A DNA stretch of 64,000 bases from contig NZ_WIAD01000008.1 of the NCBI RefSeq assembly GCF_009618275.1, positions 1-64,000 of the forward strand, given 5' to 3'. The DNA comes from Roseimaritima sediminicola (GTDB taxonomy: Bacteria; Planctomycetota; Planctomycetia; Pirellulales; Pirellulaceae). Shown piece after piece: positions 6,455-15,295 of the stretch. Below the pieces are notes generated by a model. It was given only the letters and a program-made list of their open reading frames with translations, made no database searches and had not been told where the DNA came from. Both the position numbers and the translations under genes were made by a program. Numbering within the stretch: the stretch's first letter is position 1; each line of letters begins with the position of its first letter.

Positions 6455-8401
6455 TTGGCCGGATCGCAATCTGACTCCGAACCGGAAGTCTACCGCCCGG
6501 CTGCCGCCGCTTCGAACCGGCCCGTAGCGCCTCCGCCGCCGTCCGCCCAGGGGGGCTATACGCCACCGCCTTCCGCCTCGGCTCAGCAAGCCCTGGAGCT
6601 GTATTCGCCCTCGAGCCGGCCGGCGTCTCCGCCGCCGGTTCGCTCCGTCGAGGAGCAGCCGCCTCCGCCACCAACTCAGACGCGGCCACCAGCGGTCCAG
6701 CGAACTCCGCCGCCGACACCGATCGCGAAAGATCCCGAACACGCGACCGGTCCAGCACCCCGCCGCTCGGTGCCTCCGCCGCCTCCGCCGGCCGTGACGC
6801 CGGTGGCGGTTCGCCCGCCGCGCGGGGCCGTGGCTGCGGAATCGGCCGCGGCCATGGCTCCCGCCACCGGAGTCGGCGCGGCCAAGGGGATTCGCTGGAA
6901 GGGTGAGCTGGGCGAAGTCGCCGAGGAAAGCGAAGCGACCGAGGAAGAAGCCGACCTGGTCGAAGAGACGCTTCGAGAAGCTCCGTCGTGGCTGATCTCG
7001 CTGGTTATCCATCTGATCGTGCTGCTGCTGCTGGCCTTGCTGGCCTCGCCCGCGGGCCAACGACTGGGCCGCGTCGTGCTGACCCTTGGCCCGGCATCGG
7101 AACCGTCCGACAGCGACGAACTGTCGGAGTTCGCGATGGAGGATCCGATGGACTCGATGGTCGAGTCCTTTGACGAACAGCCGGTCGACACGCCGGTGGA
7201 AGTCCCGATGCCCAGCGAAATTCCGGCGATCGATCTGCCCGAACCCGAAGCGATCGAGGCGATGGAAGTTCCGATCATGGCGGGAAATCTGCCGATCAAG
7301 CCGATGGTGACCGGACGCAGCGGAGCGATGAAGAGCGCGCTGTTGGCCGCCTACGGTGGTGACGAAAGTACAGTCGAAGCGGTCGAACTGGGACTTAAAT
7401 GGCTCCAACGCCAACAGCGACGCGACGGGTCGTGGAGTTTGACCGGACCGTACATGGACGGAGCGAGCAGCGAGAACAAGGCGGCCGCCACCGCGATGGC
7501 GCTATTGGCTTTCCAGGGCGATGGCAATACGCATAAGTCCGGCCCCTATGCCAAGGAAGTCGAACGCGGCACCAAGTTTTTGCTCAAGCAACAGGATCGC
7601 GAAGGATTTTTTGCCAAGGGCACGCGCGTTCGTCACGCTCGCGCCTATGCGCAGGCACAGTGCACGATCGCCCTGTGCGAACTGTACGCGATGACCCAGG
7701 ACTCCTGGCTCCGCGAACCGGCTCAGAAGGCGGTCGACTACGCCGAAGCGGCCCAGAGCGAGCTCGGCGGCTGGCGCTACGAGCCCGGCCAAGGGGCCGA
7801 CCTCTCGGTCACCGGATGGTTCGTCATGGCGCTCGAGAGTGCTCGCAGCGGCGGTTTGGATGTGGATCCCCAAGTGATGTACAAGGTCGACGAGTACCTC
7901 GATACGGTCCAGGCCTACGACGGGGCGGCCTACTCATACCAGGCTCGAGGGACGCCCTCGCCGACGATGACCGCCGAGGGGCTGCTATGCCGGCAGTACC
8001 TGGGCTGGCAACGAGACCATCCGGCGCTGGTCGAAGCGGTCGAGACGATCGTCGCGAAATACAACTTCGATATCGACGAAGGCAACTACTACTACTGGTA
8101 CTACGCGACGCAGGTGTTGCATCACTATGGCGGCAAGCCGTGGTCGTCGTGGAACGCGCGGATGAAGCCGCAGTTGACCGGCGCCCAGGTCCGTGCCGGT
8201 TCGGAAGCCGGCAGTTGGTCGCCGCAGGGCAGTCGTTGGGGCAGCTCCGGCGGCCGGCTCTATACCACGTGTCTGGCGATCTACTGCCTGGAAGTCTATT
8301 ACCGTCACCTGCCGTTGTACGCGCTGAACCAGCCGCCCGCGGCCCCGCCCGCGCCGCGGGAACCCGGTCCCGATGATTTTATTCCCGGCGGTGGGTTTTG
8401 A
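6455..8401 (+). CDS. Membrane-anchored prenyltransferase/squalene-cyclase-like alpha/alpha-toroid protein
   Basis: 648 residues from TTG at 6455, chosen because GGAGG lies 8 nt upstream (6442-6446); the open frame reaches back to 6356 through tandem repeats. Order: a Pro-rich region (about 15-120), one transmembrane helix near residues 177-200 (SWLISLVIHLIVLLLLALLA), an acidic linker, then a C-terminal domain of terpene-cyclase-type repeats (AVELGLKWLQRQQRRDGSWS, GTKFLLKQQDREGFF, GGWRYEPGQGADLSVTGWF, SWSPQGSRWGSSGGRLYTT). No DxDD or DCTAE cyclisation motif is seen, so a catalytic terpene cyclase is unlikely; a binding or scaffold toroid on the far side of the membrane is more plausible. Such proteins are common in planctomycetes without known function. 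Confidence 0.8.
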   Translation: MAGSQSDSEPEVYRPAAAASNRPVAPPPPSAQGGYTPPPSASAQQALELYSPSSRPASPPPVRSVEEQPPPPPTQTRPPAVQRTPPPTPIAKDPEHATGPAPRRSVPPPPPPAVTPVAVRPPRGAVAAESAAAMAPATGVGAAKGIRWKGELGEVAEESEATEEEADLVEETLREAPSWLISLVIHLIVLLLLALLASPAGQRLGRVVLTLGPASEPSDSDELSEFAMEDPMDSMVESFDEQPVDTPVEVPMPSEIPAIDLPEPEAIEAMEVPIMAGNLPIKPMVTGRSGAMKSALLAAYGGDESTVEAVELGLKWLQRQQRRDGSWSLTGPYMDGASSENKAAATAMALLAFQGDGNTHKSGPYAKEVERGTKFLLKQQDREGFFAKGTRVRHARAYAQAQCTIALCELYAMTQDSWLREPAQKAVDYAEAAQSELGGWRYEPGQGADLSVTGWFVMALESARSGGLDVDPQVMYKVDEYLDTVQAYDGAAYSYQARGTPSPTMTAEGLLCRQYLGWQRDHPALVEAVETIVAKYNFDIDEGNYYYWYYATQVLHHYGGKPWSSWNARMKPQLTGAQVRAGSEAGSWSPQGSRWGSSGGRLYTTCLAIYCLEVYYRHLPLYALNQPPAAPPAPREPGPDDFIPGGGF

Positions 8402-8410
8402 ATGGGGGCT

Positions 8411-8766
8411 GAGATTTGAGATTTGCTGACTCCAACGGAATCTATGTACGAACAATGTCGTTTTCTCCCCTCTCCCCCGAAGCTTGGCGAGCCTAAGCGA
8501 GTCAGGCTCCGGGGGAGAGGGGTTGGGGGTGAGGGGGAATGCAGAGCAGCAGCACCATTGCCGTATCTCGATGCGGTGCACGGCCCTGGGGATCGTACGA
8601 CAAGAGCCATTGCGTTGCACCCGAGCCCCCTCACCCCCGGCCCCTCTCCCACCACTGCTTCACTCGCTGACGCTCGCGGCGCAGCGGGGGAGAGGGGAGA
8701 AAACGTTGCATTCTATCGCTCCGAGCCATACATAGATTCCGCCGGAGTCAGGAGATTTGAGATTCG
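8411..8766. mobile_element. MITE-like palindromic element with terminal inverted repeats and flanking direct repeats
   Basis: Terminal inverted repeats of about 23 bp (CTGACTCC..CGGAATCTATGTA at 8426-8448 and its complement ending at 8751, 2 mismatches) enclose about 326 bp rich in hairpins (CTCTCCCCCG / CGGGGGAGAG). Directly outside are 15-nt direct repeats GAGATTTGAGATT(T/C)G at 8411-8425 and 8752-8766, 14 of 15 identical, as expected for a target duplication. It has no coding capacity, so any movement would be in trans. Confidence 0.65.
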
Positions 8767-8855
8767 TTTGGCGGTGGGAAATTTGCGGCATCGGCGGGCG
8801 ATCTGATAGAACGAAGGAACGTTGCCGATGCCCTTTTCTCCTCGAGGAACAACCG

Positions 8856-10430
8856 ATGGTTCCTAGCCGCTTATGGTGCGTTCTGGTTATCTCGCTGATC
8901 AGCTTGGACACGGGGACGTGGTCTGCCGGTGCGCAAGACGCTGCACCCGAGACCGGCGGTCGAGCCGTCGCGGTTCCGCATGCCGCGGCCGACGTGACGT
9001 CTGGCCCACAAGTCCGTCCGGGGGCCGGAGTCGCCGGTGGCGGAACGGTGGCGGACTTCACGCAGTTGATGGAGTTGATCCAGCGAACGGTCGCGCCCGA
9101 GACCTGGGAACAGCTGGGCGGTCCCAGCACGATGGCTCCCTACGCTGGCGGGATCGTGGTGGATGCCAAAGGGCTGGTCAAGGACATCGAAGTCGATCCG
9201 CATTCGGTATCGGTGGACGCGATCGCGGGCCTCCTGTCCGGGGACGGGGCCGCGACAGATGAACCGTCTTGGAAAGCAGCCTCGCCGATGCGCTGCGTGT
9301 CGCTGAAGCGGATGGCGGCGGAGTGGCGGCGGCGACAAATCCTGGGCTGGCCGCCGACTGAATCGCTGTACAACCTGGGCGGTTTGAGCCGAGTCGAGTA
9401 CGTGGTGATCGACCGCAACGGAGTGGACATCCTTTTGGCCGGTCCGGTCGGCGGAATCGATTCGTCTGGGGGTTGGCCGCGGGATCGCAAGACGGGCGCT
9501 GCAACGCTGCAGTTGCCGGCGGTTGCGGCGGTCGTGCGATCCGCTGTGCAGGAGCAGCCATTCGGGTGCACGATCGATCCCAGCGATCAAGGGATCGCAC
9601 GTTCGTTGCAAACCGCCGCGGCGATCCGCAGCGACGCGATTCCGATCGCCGATGCCGCTCAGGCCATGCAGCAGGCGCTGGGCCAGCAAGAGGTGACCGT
9701 CTTCGGTACCGCTGGCGACGGACCGCTGGCCTGGATGTTGGTCGAAGCCGATCGTCACATGAAACAATTGGCATTGGGAAAACACCCCATGCCCACGGGC
9801 GTTCCCAACTACTTGGATGTCATCACGCAAACGATCCAGCAGGGACCGCCCGATGGCCAACTGCTGCGACTGTGGTTCACATCCCAACCGGTCAAGATCC
9901 GCAGCGATTCCCGGCGGGAGGTGTTTCAGTTGTCGGGGCGCGGGCTGCGTCTGGTAAGTGAAGATCAGCGGCCGGATGCGCTAGGCGGTCGCCATGCGGC
10001 AAAGGTGGACCTGCGCAGCCGCCAGTTCGTCAAGGAATTCAACCGCAGTTTTCCGGCCATCGCCCAGCGGTACCCGATCTACAGTGTGCTGGAGGGTGTG
10101 TACCACGTGGCGGCCATCGCCGAACTGGCGCGGCACCAGCTCGGCACGGCCGCTTTCGAACAGGTCCTGGGTGGTCTGGCCGTGGACGCTAATGGCCATC
10201 TTGCGGAGCTGCCGGCGCCGCGAGTTGTTGAATCGATCGCGGTGATGCATACTGTCCGCCATCGCAATACGCGTCATCACGTGATCGTCGCCAGCGGTGG
10301 CGTGTCGGTCGATCCAGCCAGTGTCTGGACTGGCAAAATCGAGACCTACGACTCGCTGGCTTCGGCCCGACCCGACGACCGCTTTCGTCCCGCTGGTCGA
10401 CATCAATGGTGGTGGGACGCAGCCCCATAA
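8856..10430 (+). CDS. Secreted DUF1598-type planctomycete protein
   Basis: 524 residues from ATG 8856, with GAGGA 7 nt upstream; the longer frame from 8757 would bury the signal peptide. Residues 1-27 are a signal peptide (SRLWCVLVISLISL ... AGAQ). The rest resembles the DUF1598 proteins known almost only from Planctomycetes (MRCVSLKRMAAEWRRRQILG, LGGLSRVEYVVIDRNGVDIL, LGKHPMPTGVPNYLDVI). No catalytic motif recognised. Probably an exported protein of unknown role. The MITE-like element ends about 90 nt upstream. Confidence 0.75.
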   Translation: MVPSRLWCVLVISLISLDTGTWSAGAQDAAPETGGRAVAVPHAAADVTSGPQVRPGAGVAGGGTVADFTQLMELIQRTVAPETWEQLGGPSTMAPYAGGIVVDAKGLVKDIEVDPHSVSVDAIAGLLSGDGAATDEPSWKAASPMRCVSLKRMAAEWRRRQILGWPPTESLYNLGGLSRVEYVVIDRNGVDILLAGPVGGIDSSGGWPRDRKTGAATLQLPAVAAVVRSAVQEQPFGCTIDPSDQGIARSLQTAAAIRSDAIPIADAAQAMQQALGQQEVTVFGTAGDGPLAWMLVEADRHMKQLALGKHPMPTGVPNYLDVITQTIQQGPPDGQLLRLWFTSQPVKIRSDSRREVFQLSGRGLRLVSEDQRPDALGGRHAAKVDLRSRQFVKEFNRSFPAIAQRYPIYSVLEGVYHVAAIAELARHQLGTAAFEQVLGGLAVDANGHLAELPAPRVVESIAVMHTVRHRNTRHHVIVASGGVSVDPASVWTGKIETYDSLASARPDDRFRPAGRHQWWWDAAP

Positions 10431-10446
10431 ACCATGACAGGACAAC

Positions 10447-11556
10447 ATGACCGACGACAGCGAACTGGTGCATTCACGCCGCGTGGTTTGGGAACGAGAG
10501 CCGAGTCTCTGTGCGACCGAATGCCAGACCGCGCGGGGCACGATTCGGGTACGACGCGGCCGCTTCACCGAAGGAGCGTCCGCCGGCGTGGAACTGGTGG
10601 AAATCGATACCGGTGCGGTGCGAGTCATCGTGTTGCCAACACGCGGGATGGGCGTTTGGCAAGTCGAAGCGGGCGGCAAACGGTTCGGTTGGGATTCGCC
10701 GGTCCGCGGTCCGGTGCATCCGGCGCTGGTTCCCGTATTCGATCCCAGCGGCATCGGTTGGCTGGAAGGATTCGATGAGTTGTTGGTGCGGTGCGGGCTG
10801 GAGAGCAACGGCGCGCCACAGTGGAACGAGGCCGGCCAGCTGCAGTATCCGCTGCACGGGCGAATCGCCAACCTTCCCGCCGGCGACCTGCACGTTCACG
10901 TCGATGCCGAAGCCGGCACGCTGAGTCTGGAAGGCGCCGTCACCGAGGCTCGGCTGTTCGTCAAACGGCTCGAGCTGCGCAGCCGGATCACCGTCACGGC
11001 CGGCGAAGCCGCGATCGAAATTGAAGACACGGTCACCAACGGATTGTCCCGCCCCGCGACCGCCCAGATGTTGTATCACGTCAACCTCGGACCGCCGGTT
11101 CTGGGCGAAGGTGCCGAGGTGGTCGTGGCCAGCAAGGAAGTCCAGGGCAAAGACGACCAATCCAACGCAGAGCTGGATCGGTGGCAAAACATCGGCAAGC
11201 CGGAGAGCGGTTACGCCGAACGGGTTTACTTCGTGACGCCCCGCTGTGTCGAGGACCATTGGTCGGCGGCGATGTTGCGATCCGGCGATCGGCAACTGGG
11301 CTGGGGGGTCGAGTACGACACGCAGACGCTGCCGCATCTGGTGGTTTGGAAGAATCCAGCGGCCCTGGCCGACGGCTATGTGGTCGGTATCGAACCGGCC
11401 GCCAACTTGCCCAACACGCGAGACGAAGAGGCGGCCGCGGGGCGCCTGATCAACCTGGCTGCCGGCGGCAAGGCCGTGTTTCGTTTGCGGCTGCATCCGC
11501 TGGTCGGTTCGGCTGCGGTCGAACGATTCGGCAAACGAATGTCCGCGGCGGTGTGA
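10447..11556 (+). CDS. Aldose 1-epimerase-like protein (DUF4432 family)
   Basis: 369 residues with a galactose-mutarotase-like beta-sandwich. Supporting motifs are IVLPTRGMGVWQVEAGGKRF, PLHGRIANLPAGDLHV, TAQMLYHVNLGPPVLGEGAE and YVVGIEPAANLPNTR. Catalytic His and Glu candidates are H140 (PLHGRIAN) and E353-region residues, not certain. Likely binds or epimerises a sugar. ATG at 10447 with AGGA 5 nt upstream, 16 nt after the DUF1598 gene, so probably co-transcribed. Confidence 0.8.
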   Translation: MTDDSELVHSRRVVWEREPSLCATECQTARGTIRVRRGRFTEGASAGVELVEIDTGAVRVIVLPTRGMGVWQVEAGGKRFGWDSPVRGPVHPALVPVFDPSGIGWLEGFDELLVRCGLESNGAPQWNEAGQLQYPLHGRIANLPAGDLHVHVDAEAGTLSLEGAVTEARLFVKRLELRSRITVTAGEAAIEIEDTVTNGLSRPATAQMLYHVNLGPPVLGEGAEVVVASKEVQGKDDQSNAELDRWQNIGKPESGYAERVYFVTPRCVEDHWSAAMLRSGDRQLGWGVEYDTQTLPHLVVWKNPAALADGYVVGIEPAANLPNTRDEEAAAGRLINLAAGGKAVFRLRLHPLVGSAAVERFGKRMSAAV

Positions 11557-11670
11557 GGGCTGCGGGCAGGAAGGCCGGTGGGCTGATTGCCACGGAGATG
11601 ACAACGCGTTTCTGTCGACATACCTTTCCACGGGGGCGGTGGCGGATAGATGTCTGGAACAACCGTGACG

Positions 11671-11880
11671 ATGCCACTTGGTTCACAGGCTGGAAGCCTA
11701 TGCCACTCGGTTCACAGGCTGGAAGCCTATGCCACTCGGTTCACAGGCTGGAAGCCTATGCCACTTGGTTCACAGGCTGGAAGCCTATGCCACTCGGTTC
11801 ACAGGCTGGAAGCCTATGCCACTTGGTTCACAGGCTGGAAGCCTATGCCACTTGGTTCACAGGCTGGAAGCCTATGCCAC
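11671..11880 (-). repeat. Array of seven CATAGGC-type 29-bp repeats
   Basis: Seven head-to-tail units of 29 bp with variation only in the spacer (ACTTGG or ACTCGG). On the minus strand each contains CATAGGCTTCCAGCCTGTG, which folds into an 8-bp stem with a TCC loop and one T-G pair. Units are contiguous, with no unique spacers, so this is not CRISPR. The array begins inside the stop codon of the minus-strand phosphatase gene. Confidence 0.95.
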
Positions 11881-12699
11881 TGGTGTTCGGCGGATGCAGA
11901 CCAGCGTTTTGTCATCGGGTTGGTCTTCGCTGCCGCGGTGCCGGGCCAGGGTTCGGTTGAGACAGCGAACGGTTTCCGCAGCGGTCCCAGGACAATCTTC
12001 GAAGGCCTTGATGACGCCGTCCATCCCGAACTCCTCGCCATCGGCGTTCATCGGTTCGATCAAACCGTCGGTGAACAGCAGCACCGCGTCGCCCTCTTGG
12101 AGCACGAAATCAAACTGGCGATAGGTCGTGGCCTCGTCGACGGCCAACGGCAATCCCGCTTCGCAGGGCAGCGCCGCAACGCGGCCGTCGGCGTGTCGCA
12201 GCAGGGGCGGATGGTGGCCGGCGATGGCGATGGTAAAGCGACCTTCGACCGGATCCAGTGGGTTGATCACGATCAACAGGCCCGTCACGAAATGCTCCAG
12301 TTCCTTGGTCGAGAGTTGTTCGTTGATGTAGGACAACACGTCGCCCGGGTTCTGTCGGGCGCCGTCGTAGGCATGCAGCACACTGTGCACCATGGCCATG
12401 ATCACCGAGGCGGCCGGACCGTGCCCCGACACGTCGGCCAAAATGATCAACCAACTGGCGTTGTCATCGGGTGAGAGGTCATCGCGTAGTTCGCTGGGGA
12501 TGAAGTCGTAGTAGTCGCCACCGGCTTTCTCGGGGGCGACATGACTGGTCGCGATGTCGAAGCCTAGGATGATGGGACTGCGATCGGGCAGCAAGGTCTG
12601 ATGGATCTCGCCCATCTTGTCGATTTCGGCTTCCTTCTCCGCGAGCTCTTCTCGAAGCGCAGCGACTTCCGCCGCCAGTTCGTCGTCGGACTTGTTCAT
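11872..12699 (-). CDS. SpoIIE/RsbU-type PP2C protein phosphatase
   Basis: 275 residues from ATG 12699 (a TTG at 12708 is also possible). Residues 5-40 form a coiled coil (ELAAEVAALREELAEKEAEI). The PPM phosphatase domain follows: EKAGGDYYDF (metal Asp), ADVSGHGPAASVIMAM, AGHHPPLLRH, LFTDGLIEPMNADGEEFG and a terminal DDKTLVCIRR. Such enzymes dephosphorylate anti-sigma-factor antagonists in partner-switching. No sensor domain or antagonist gene is adjacent. The stop codon is the TAG inside a GTGGCATAG repeat motif, so the last residues (VA) are encoded by the repeat. Confidence 0.88.
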   Translation of the reverse strand: MNKSDDELAAEVAALREELAEKEAEIDKMGEIHQTLLPDRSPIILGFDIATSHVAPEKAGGDYYDFIPSELRDDLSPDDNASWLIILADVSGHGPAASVIMAMVHSVLHAYDGARQNPGDVLSYINEQLSTKELEHFVTGLLIVINPLDPVEGRFTIAIAGHHPPLLRHADGRVAALPCEAGLPLAVDEATTYRQFDFVLQEGDAVLLFTDGLIEPMNADGEEFGMDGVIKAFEDCPGTAAETVRCLNRTLARHRGSEDQPDDKTLVCIRRTPVA

Positions 12700-13043
12700 G
12701 GCTTGCAACCCCGTGTGTAAGGAAGTGGTGGTTCAACGCTGAGGCGCTGGGGCACTATCGCTGGCCGGCAAGCGCTAGAAGTCGTGCGCGCGGTTTCTAA
12801 AGCCTTGCGCGCGGTTCTTGGAACCATGCGTACAGCTTCGATTGGGCGATAGAAACCCAAGATAACCGATGGAATGTCCACCGCGGTAAGCCGCCAAAGA
12901 ACGCGTGGCTTGGCATGCAATTCGCTGCTTTTCGGCTGCTCTTTTTCCTTCACCTGCGCTGTATCTCCTTTCGTTACAATGCTCTTTGACGATCCAGTGA
13001 CGAGGCCGGCAGCGTTCCCTTTCCAACTAGGATCAACGGCTTG
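12700..13043. other. Divergent intergenic region
   Basis: 344 bases between the phosphatase and egtD starts. It contains a short imperfect direct repeat (TGCGCGCGGTT twice near 12785-12815). Both promoters should be here but I see no convincing -35/-10 pair. Confidence 0.4.
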
Positions 13044-14000
13044 ATGATCGAACAAACACTCAGCACCGAGGCGTTTCGCAGAGATGTACTGACCGGACTT
13101 GGACAGACACCGAAGATGCTTCCGTGCAAGTATTTGTACGACGAAGCCGGATCGGAATTGTTTGATCAGATCTGCGACTTGGACGAGTATTATCTGACTC
13201 GCACCGAGCTGGCCATCATGCAGGAACATGCCGGTTCGATTGCCCAGCAGATCGATCGGGATGTGATGTTGGTGGAATACGGCAGCGGCAGTTCGGTCAA
13301 GACACAGATCCTGTTGGACGCGTTGGTCGATCCGGTGGCGTACGTGCCGGTCGACATCTCCGAAGAACATCTGCTGCGGACCGCCGAGCGTCTGCGGTCG
13401 CAGTATCCCAAGATGGAGGTTCTGCCGGTCGTAGCCGATTTCACCCAACCTTTTGCGCTTCCCCAACCCGCCTCGCCGTATTCGCATGTGGCGTTGTACT
13501 TTCCCGGTTCGACGATCGGCAATTTTACCCAGGACCAAGCGTCTCATATCCTGAGATCGATGTCCCGCCTGCTGCAGCGTGGCAGTGGCCTGTTGATCGG
13601 AATTGATTTGCAGAAGGATGTCGGGGCGATTCTGCGGGCGTACGATGACGGCCAGGGCGTCACCGCACGCTTTAGTCTGAACCTGCTGAACCGCATCAAT
13701 CAGGAGCTGGAAGCCGACTTCGATCTGTCGCGGTTCGAGCACAGCGCCGTGTACAACGACCGACAACACCGCGTCGAAATCTCGATCGTCAGTCGTCGCG
13801 ATCAAGTGGTAACGATCGGTGCGGAGGAGATTTCGTTCGCACGCGAAGAACCAATCCTGACGGAGTATTCTCATAAATACACAGTCGACGGATTCGCCCG
13901 GTTGGCCGAACCGCACGGCTTTCAAATGCATCGCTACTGGACCGACGACGCCCAGCAGTTCGCGCTGTTGCACCTGGTGCTTGGGGAGGAAATGCAATGA
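13044..14000 (+). CDS. egtD: L-histidine N-alpha-methyltransferase EgtD
   Basis: 318 residues. Transfers three methyl groups from S-adenosylmethionine to histidine to form hercynine, the first step of ergothioneine synthesis. Motifs: PKMLPCKYLYDEAGSELFDQ at the N-terminus, the SAM-binding VEYGSGSSVKTQILLDAL, YVPVDISEEHL, and LYFPGSTIGNF. The C-terminal substrate region includes EEISFAREEPILTEYSHKYT. ATG at 13044, preceded by an in-frame TTG. The stop overlaps egtB by ATGA. Confidence 0.93.
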   Translation: MIEQTLSTEAFRRDVLTGLGQTPKMLPCKYLYDEAGSELFDQICDLDEYYLTRTELAIMQEHAGSIAQQIDRDVMLVEYGSGSSVKTQILLDALVDPVAYVPVDISEEHLLRTAERLRSQYPKMEVLPVVADFTQPFALPQPASPYSHVALYFPGSTIGNFTQDQASHILRSMSRLLQRGSGLLIGIDLQKDVGAILRAYDDGQGVTARFSLNLLNRINQELEADFDLSRFEHSAVYNDRQHRVEISIVSRRDQVVTIGAEEISFAREEPILTEYSHKYTVDGFARLAEPHGFQMHRYWTDDAQQFALLHLVLGEEMQ

Positions 14001-15268
14001 GTACGGTTGTTTCACCCCCGCAGCAGCTCTCGAGCCAGTACCGAGGTGTTCGCGAGTTCACACAGCGGATCACCGCTTCGCTGACGCCCGAAGACTGCAT
14101 GGTCCAGTCGATGGACGATGCCAGCCCGGTTCGCTGGCATCTGGCGCATACGACGTGGTTCTTCGAGACGTTCATTCTGAGATCCGACCCCCAGTACGAA
14201 GAGTACCACGAGCAGTTTCGTTATCTGTTCAACTCCTACTACAACAGCGTCGGCGAGCAGTTTCCGCGGCCGCGGCGCGGCACCCAGTCGCGTCCCGGTT
14301 TGGACGAGATCTGGCGGTATCGGCGGTACGTCGACGAGGCCTTGCTGGAGCGGATGCAGCAGCCTGAATTTGTGGAGCGGCACCGCGATACGCTGGTGGT
14401 GGGGTTGAATCACGAGCAGCAACACCAAGAATTGATCCTGACCGATATCAAGCATGCGTTCGCGACCAATCCGCTGCTACCCAGCTTCGAAGCACGGCCA
14501 TTTGCGCCCGCTGCACCGGCGAGCGGTCGGTGGCATCGCTTCGGCGAGACGCACGGCCAGGTTGGGCATCCCGGCCGGACCTTTTGCTATGACAACGAAC
14601 TGCCGCGGCACAGGGTGTTGCTGCCGGAATTCGGGATCGCAGCCGACTTGGTCACCTGCGGCGAGTACCGGCGTTTTATGCAAGACGATGGCTACCGCCG
14701 CCCCGAGTTGTGGTTGTCGATGGGCTGGGATACGGTCCAACGTCAAGGTTGGGACGCGCCGCTGTACTGGCGGCATCGGGACGACCGGTGGCAGATGTTT
14801 ACCCTGGCCGGCCTCGTGCCGGTGGAAGACGACTGGCCGGTTTGTCACATCAGTTATTTCGAAGCCGATGCCTATGCCCGGTGGGCCGGCAAACGGCTGC
14901 CTACGGAATTCGAATGGGAGTACGCCTGTTGCCGTCTGGCCGCAGAGGATGAGGAGGATAGGACTGAATCGCAGGGCCAGTTTGCAGACGATCTCGTGCG
15001 GCAGGGCCACGCGCTTCACCCGACGCAGGCCGCCGGCGACATGTGCGGAACCCTGTGGCAGTGGACCGCCAGCGCCTACCACGCCTACCCGGGTTACCGC
15101 CCACCGCCCGGAGCCATCGGGGAATACAATGGCAAATTCATGTGCAATCAGTATGTACTGCGAGGCGGCAGCGTGGCGTCGTCTCGCGGTCATCTGCGTC
15201 CCAGCTACCGCAATTTTTTTCCGCCGGATGCGAGGTGGCAATTCTCGGGAATCCGTCTGGCCGAATAG
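13997..15268 (+). CDS. egtB: Ergothioneine biosynthesis sulfoxide synthase EgtB
   Basis: 423 residues. A non-heme iron enzyme that joins hercynine with a thiol donor using O2. The N-terminal DinB-like part has RWHLAHTTWFFETFIL and the iron motif NHEQQHQELIL (HxxxHxE). The C-terminal formylglycine-enzyme-like fold carries WPVCHISYFEADAYARWAGK, LPTEFEWEYA, WQWTASAYHAYPGY and VLRGGSVASSRGHLRPSYRN. Coupled to egtD by a 4-nt overlap. No egtA or egtC is nearby, so it may use cysteine rather than gamma-glutamylcysteine (inference); the C-S lyase EgtE is also not here. Confidence 0.92.
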   Translation: MSTVVSPPQQLSSQYRGVREFTQRITASLTPEDCMVQSMDDASPVRWHLAHTTWFFETFILRSDPQYEEYHEQFRYLFNSYYNSVGEQFPRPRRGTQSRPGLDEIWRYRRYVDEALLERMQQPEFVERHRDTLVVGLNHEQQHQELILTDIKHAFATNPLLPSFEARPFAPAAPASGRWHRFGETHGQVGHPGRTFCYDNELPRHRVLLPEFGIAADLVTCGEYRRFMQDDGYRRPELWLSMGWDTVQRQGWDAPLYWRHRDDRWQMFTLAGLVPVEDDWPVCHISYFEADAYARWAGKRLPTEFEWEYACCRLAAEDEEDRTESQGQFADDLVRQGHALHPTQAAGDMCGTLWQWTASAYHAYPGYRPPPGAIGEYNGKFMCNQYVLRGGSVASSRGHLRPSYRNFFPPDARWQFSGIRLAE

Positions 15269-15295
15269 GCGAACTGCCACAACGACGAACCTTTG

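Noticed and set aside
11671-11880. CRISPR array
   Set aside because: The units are contiguous near-identical 29-bp repeats with no unique spacers and no cas genes.
11650-12474. 274-codon plus-strand ORF
   Set aside because: Made of the hairpin array and the antisense of the phosphatase gene.
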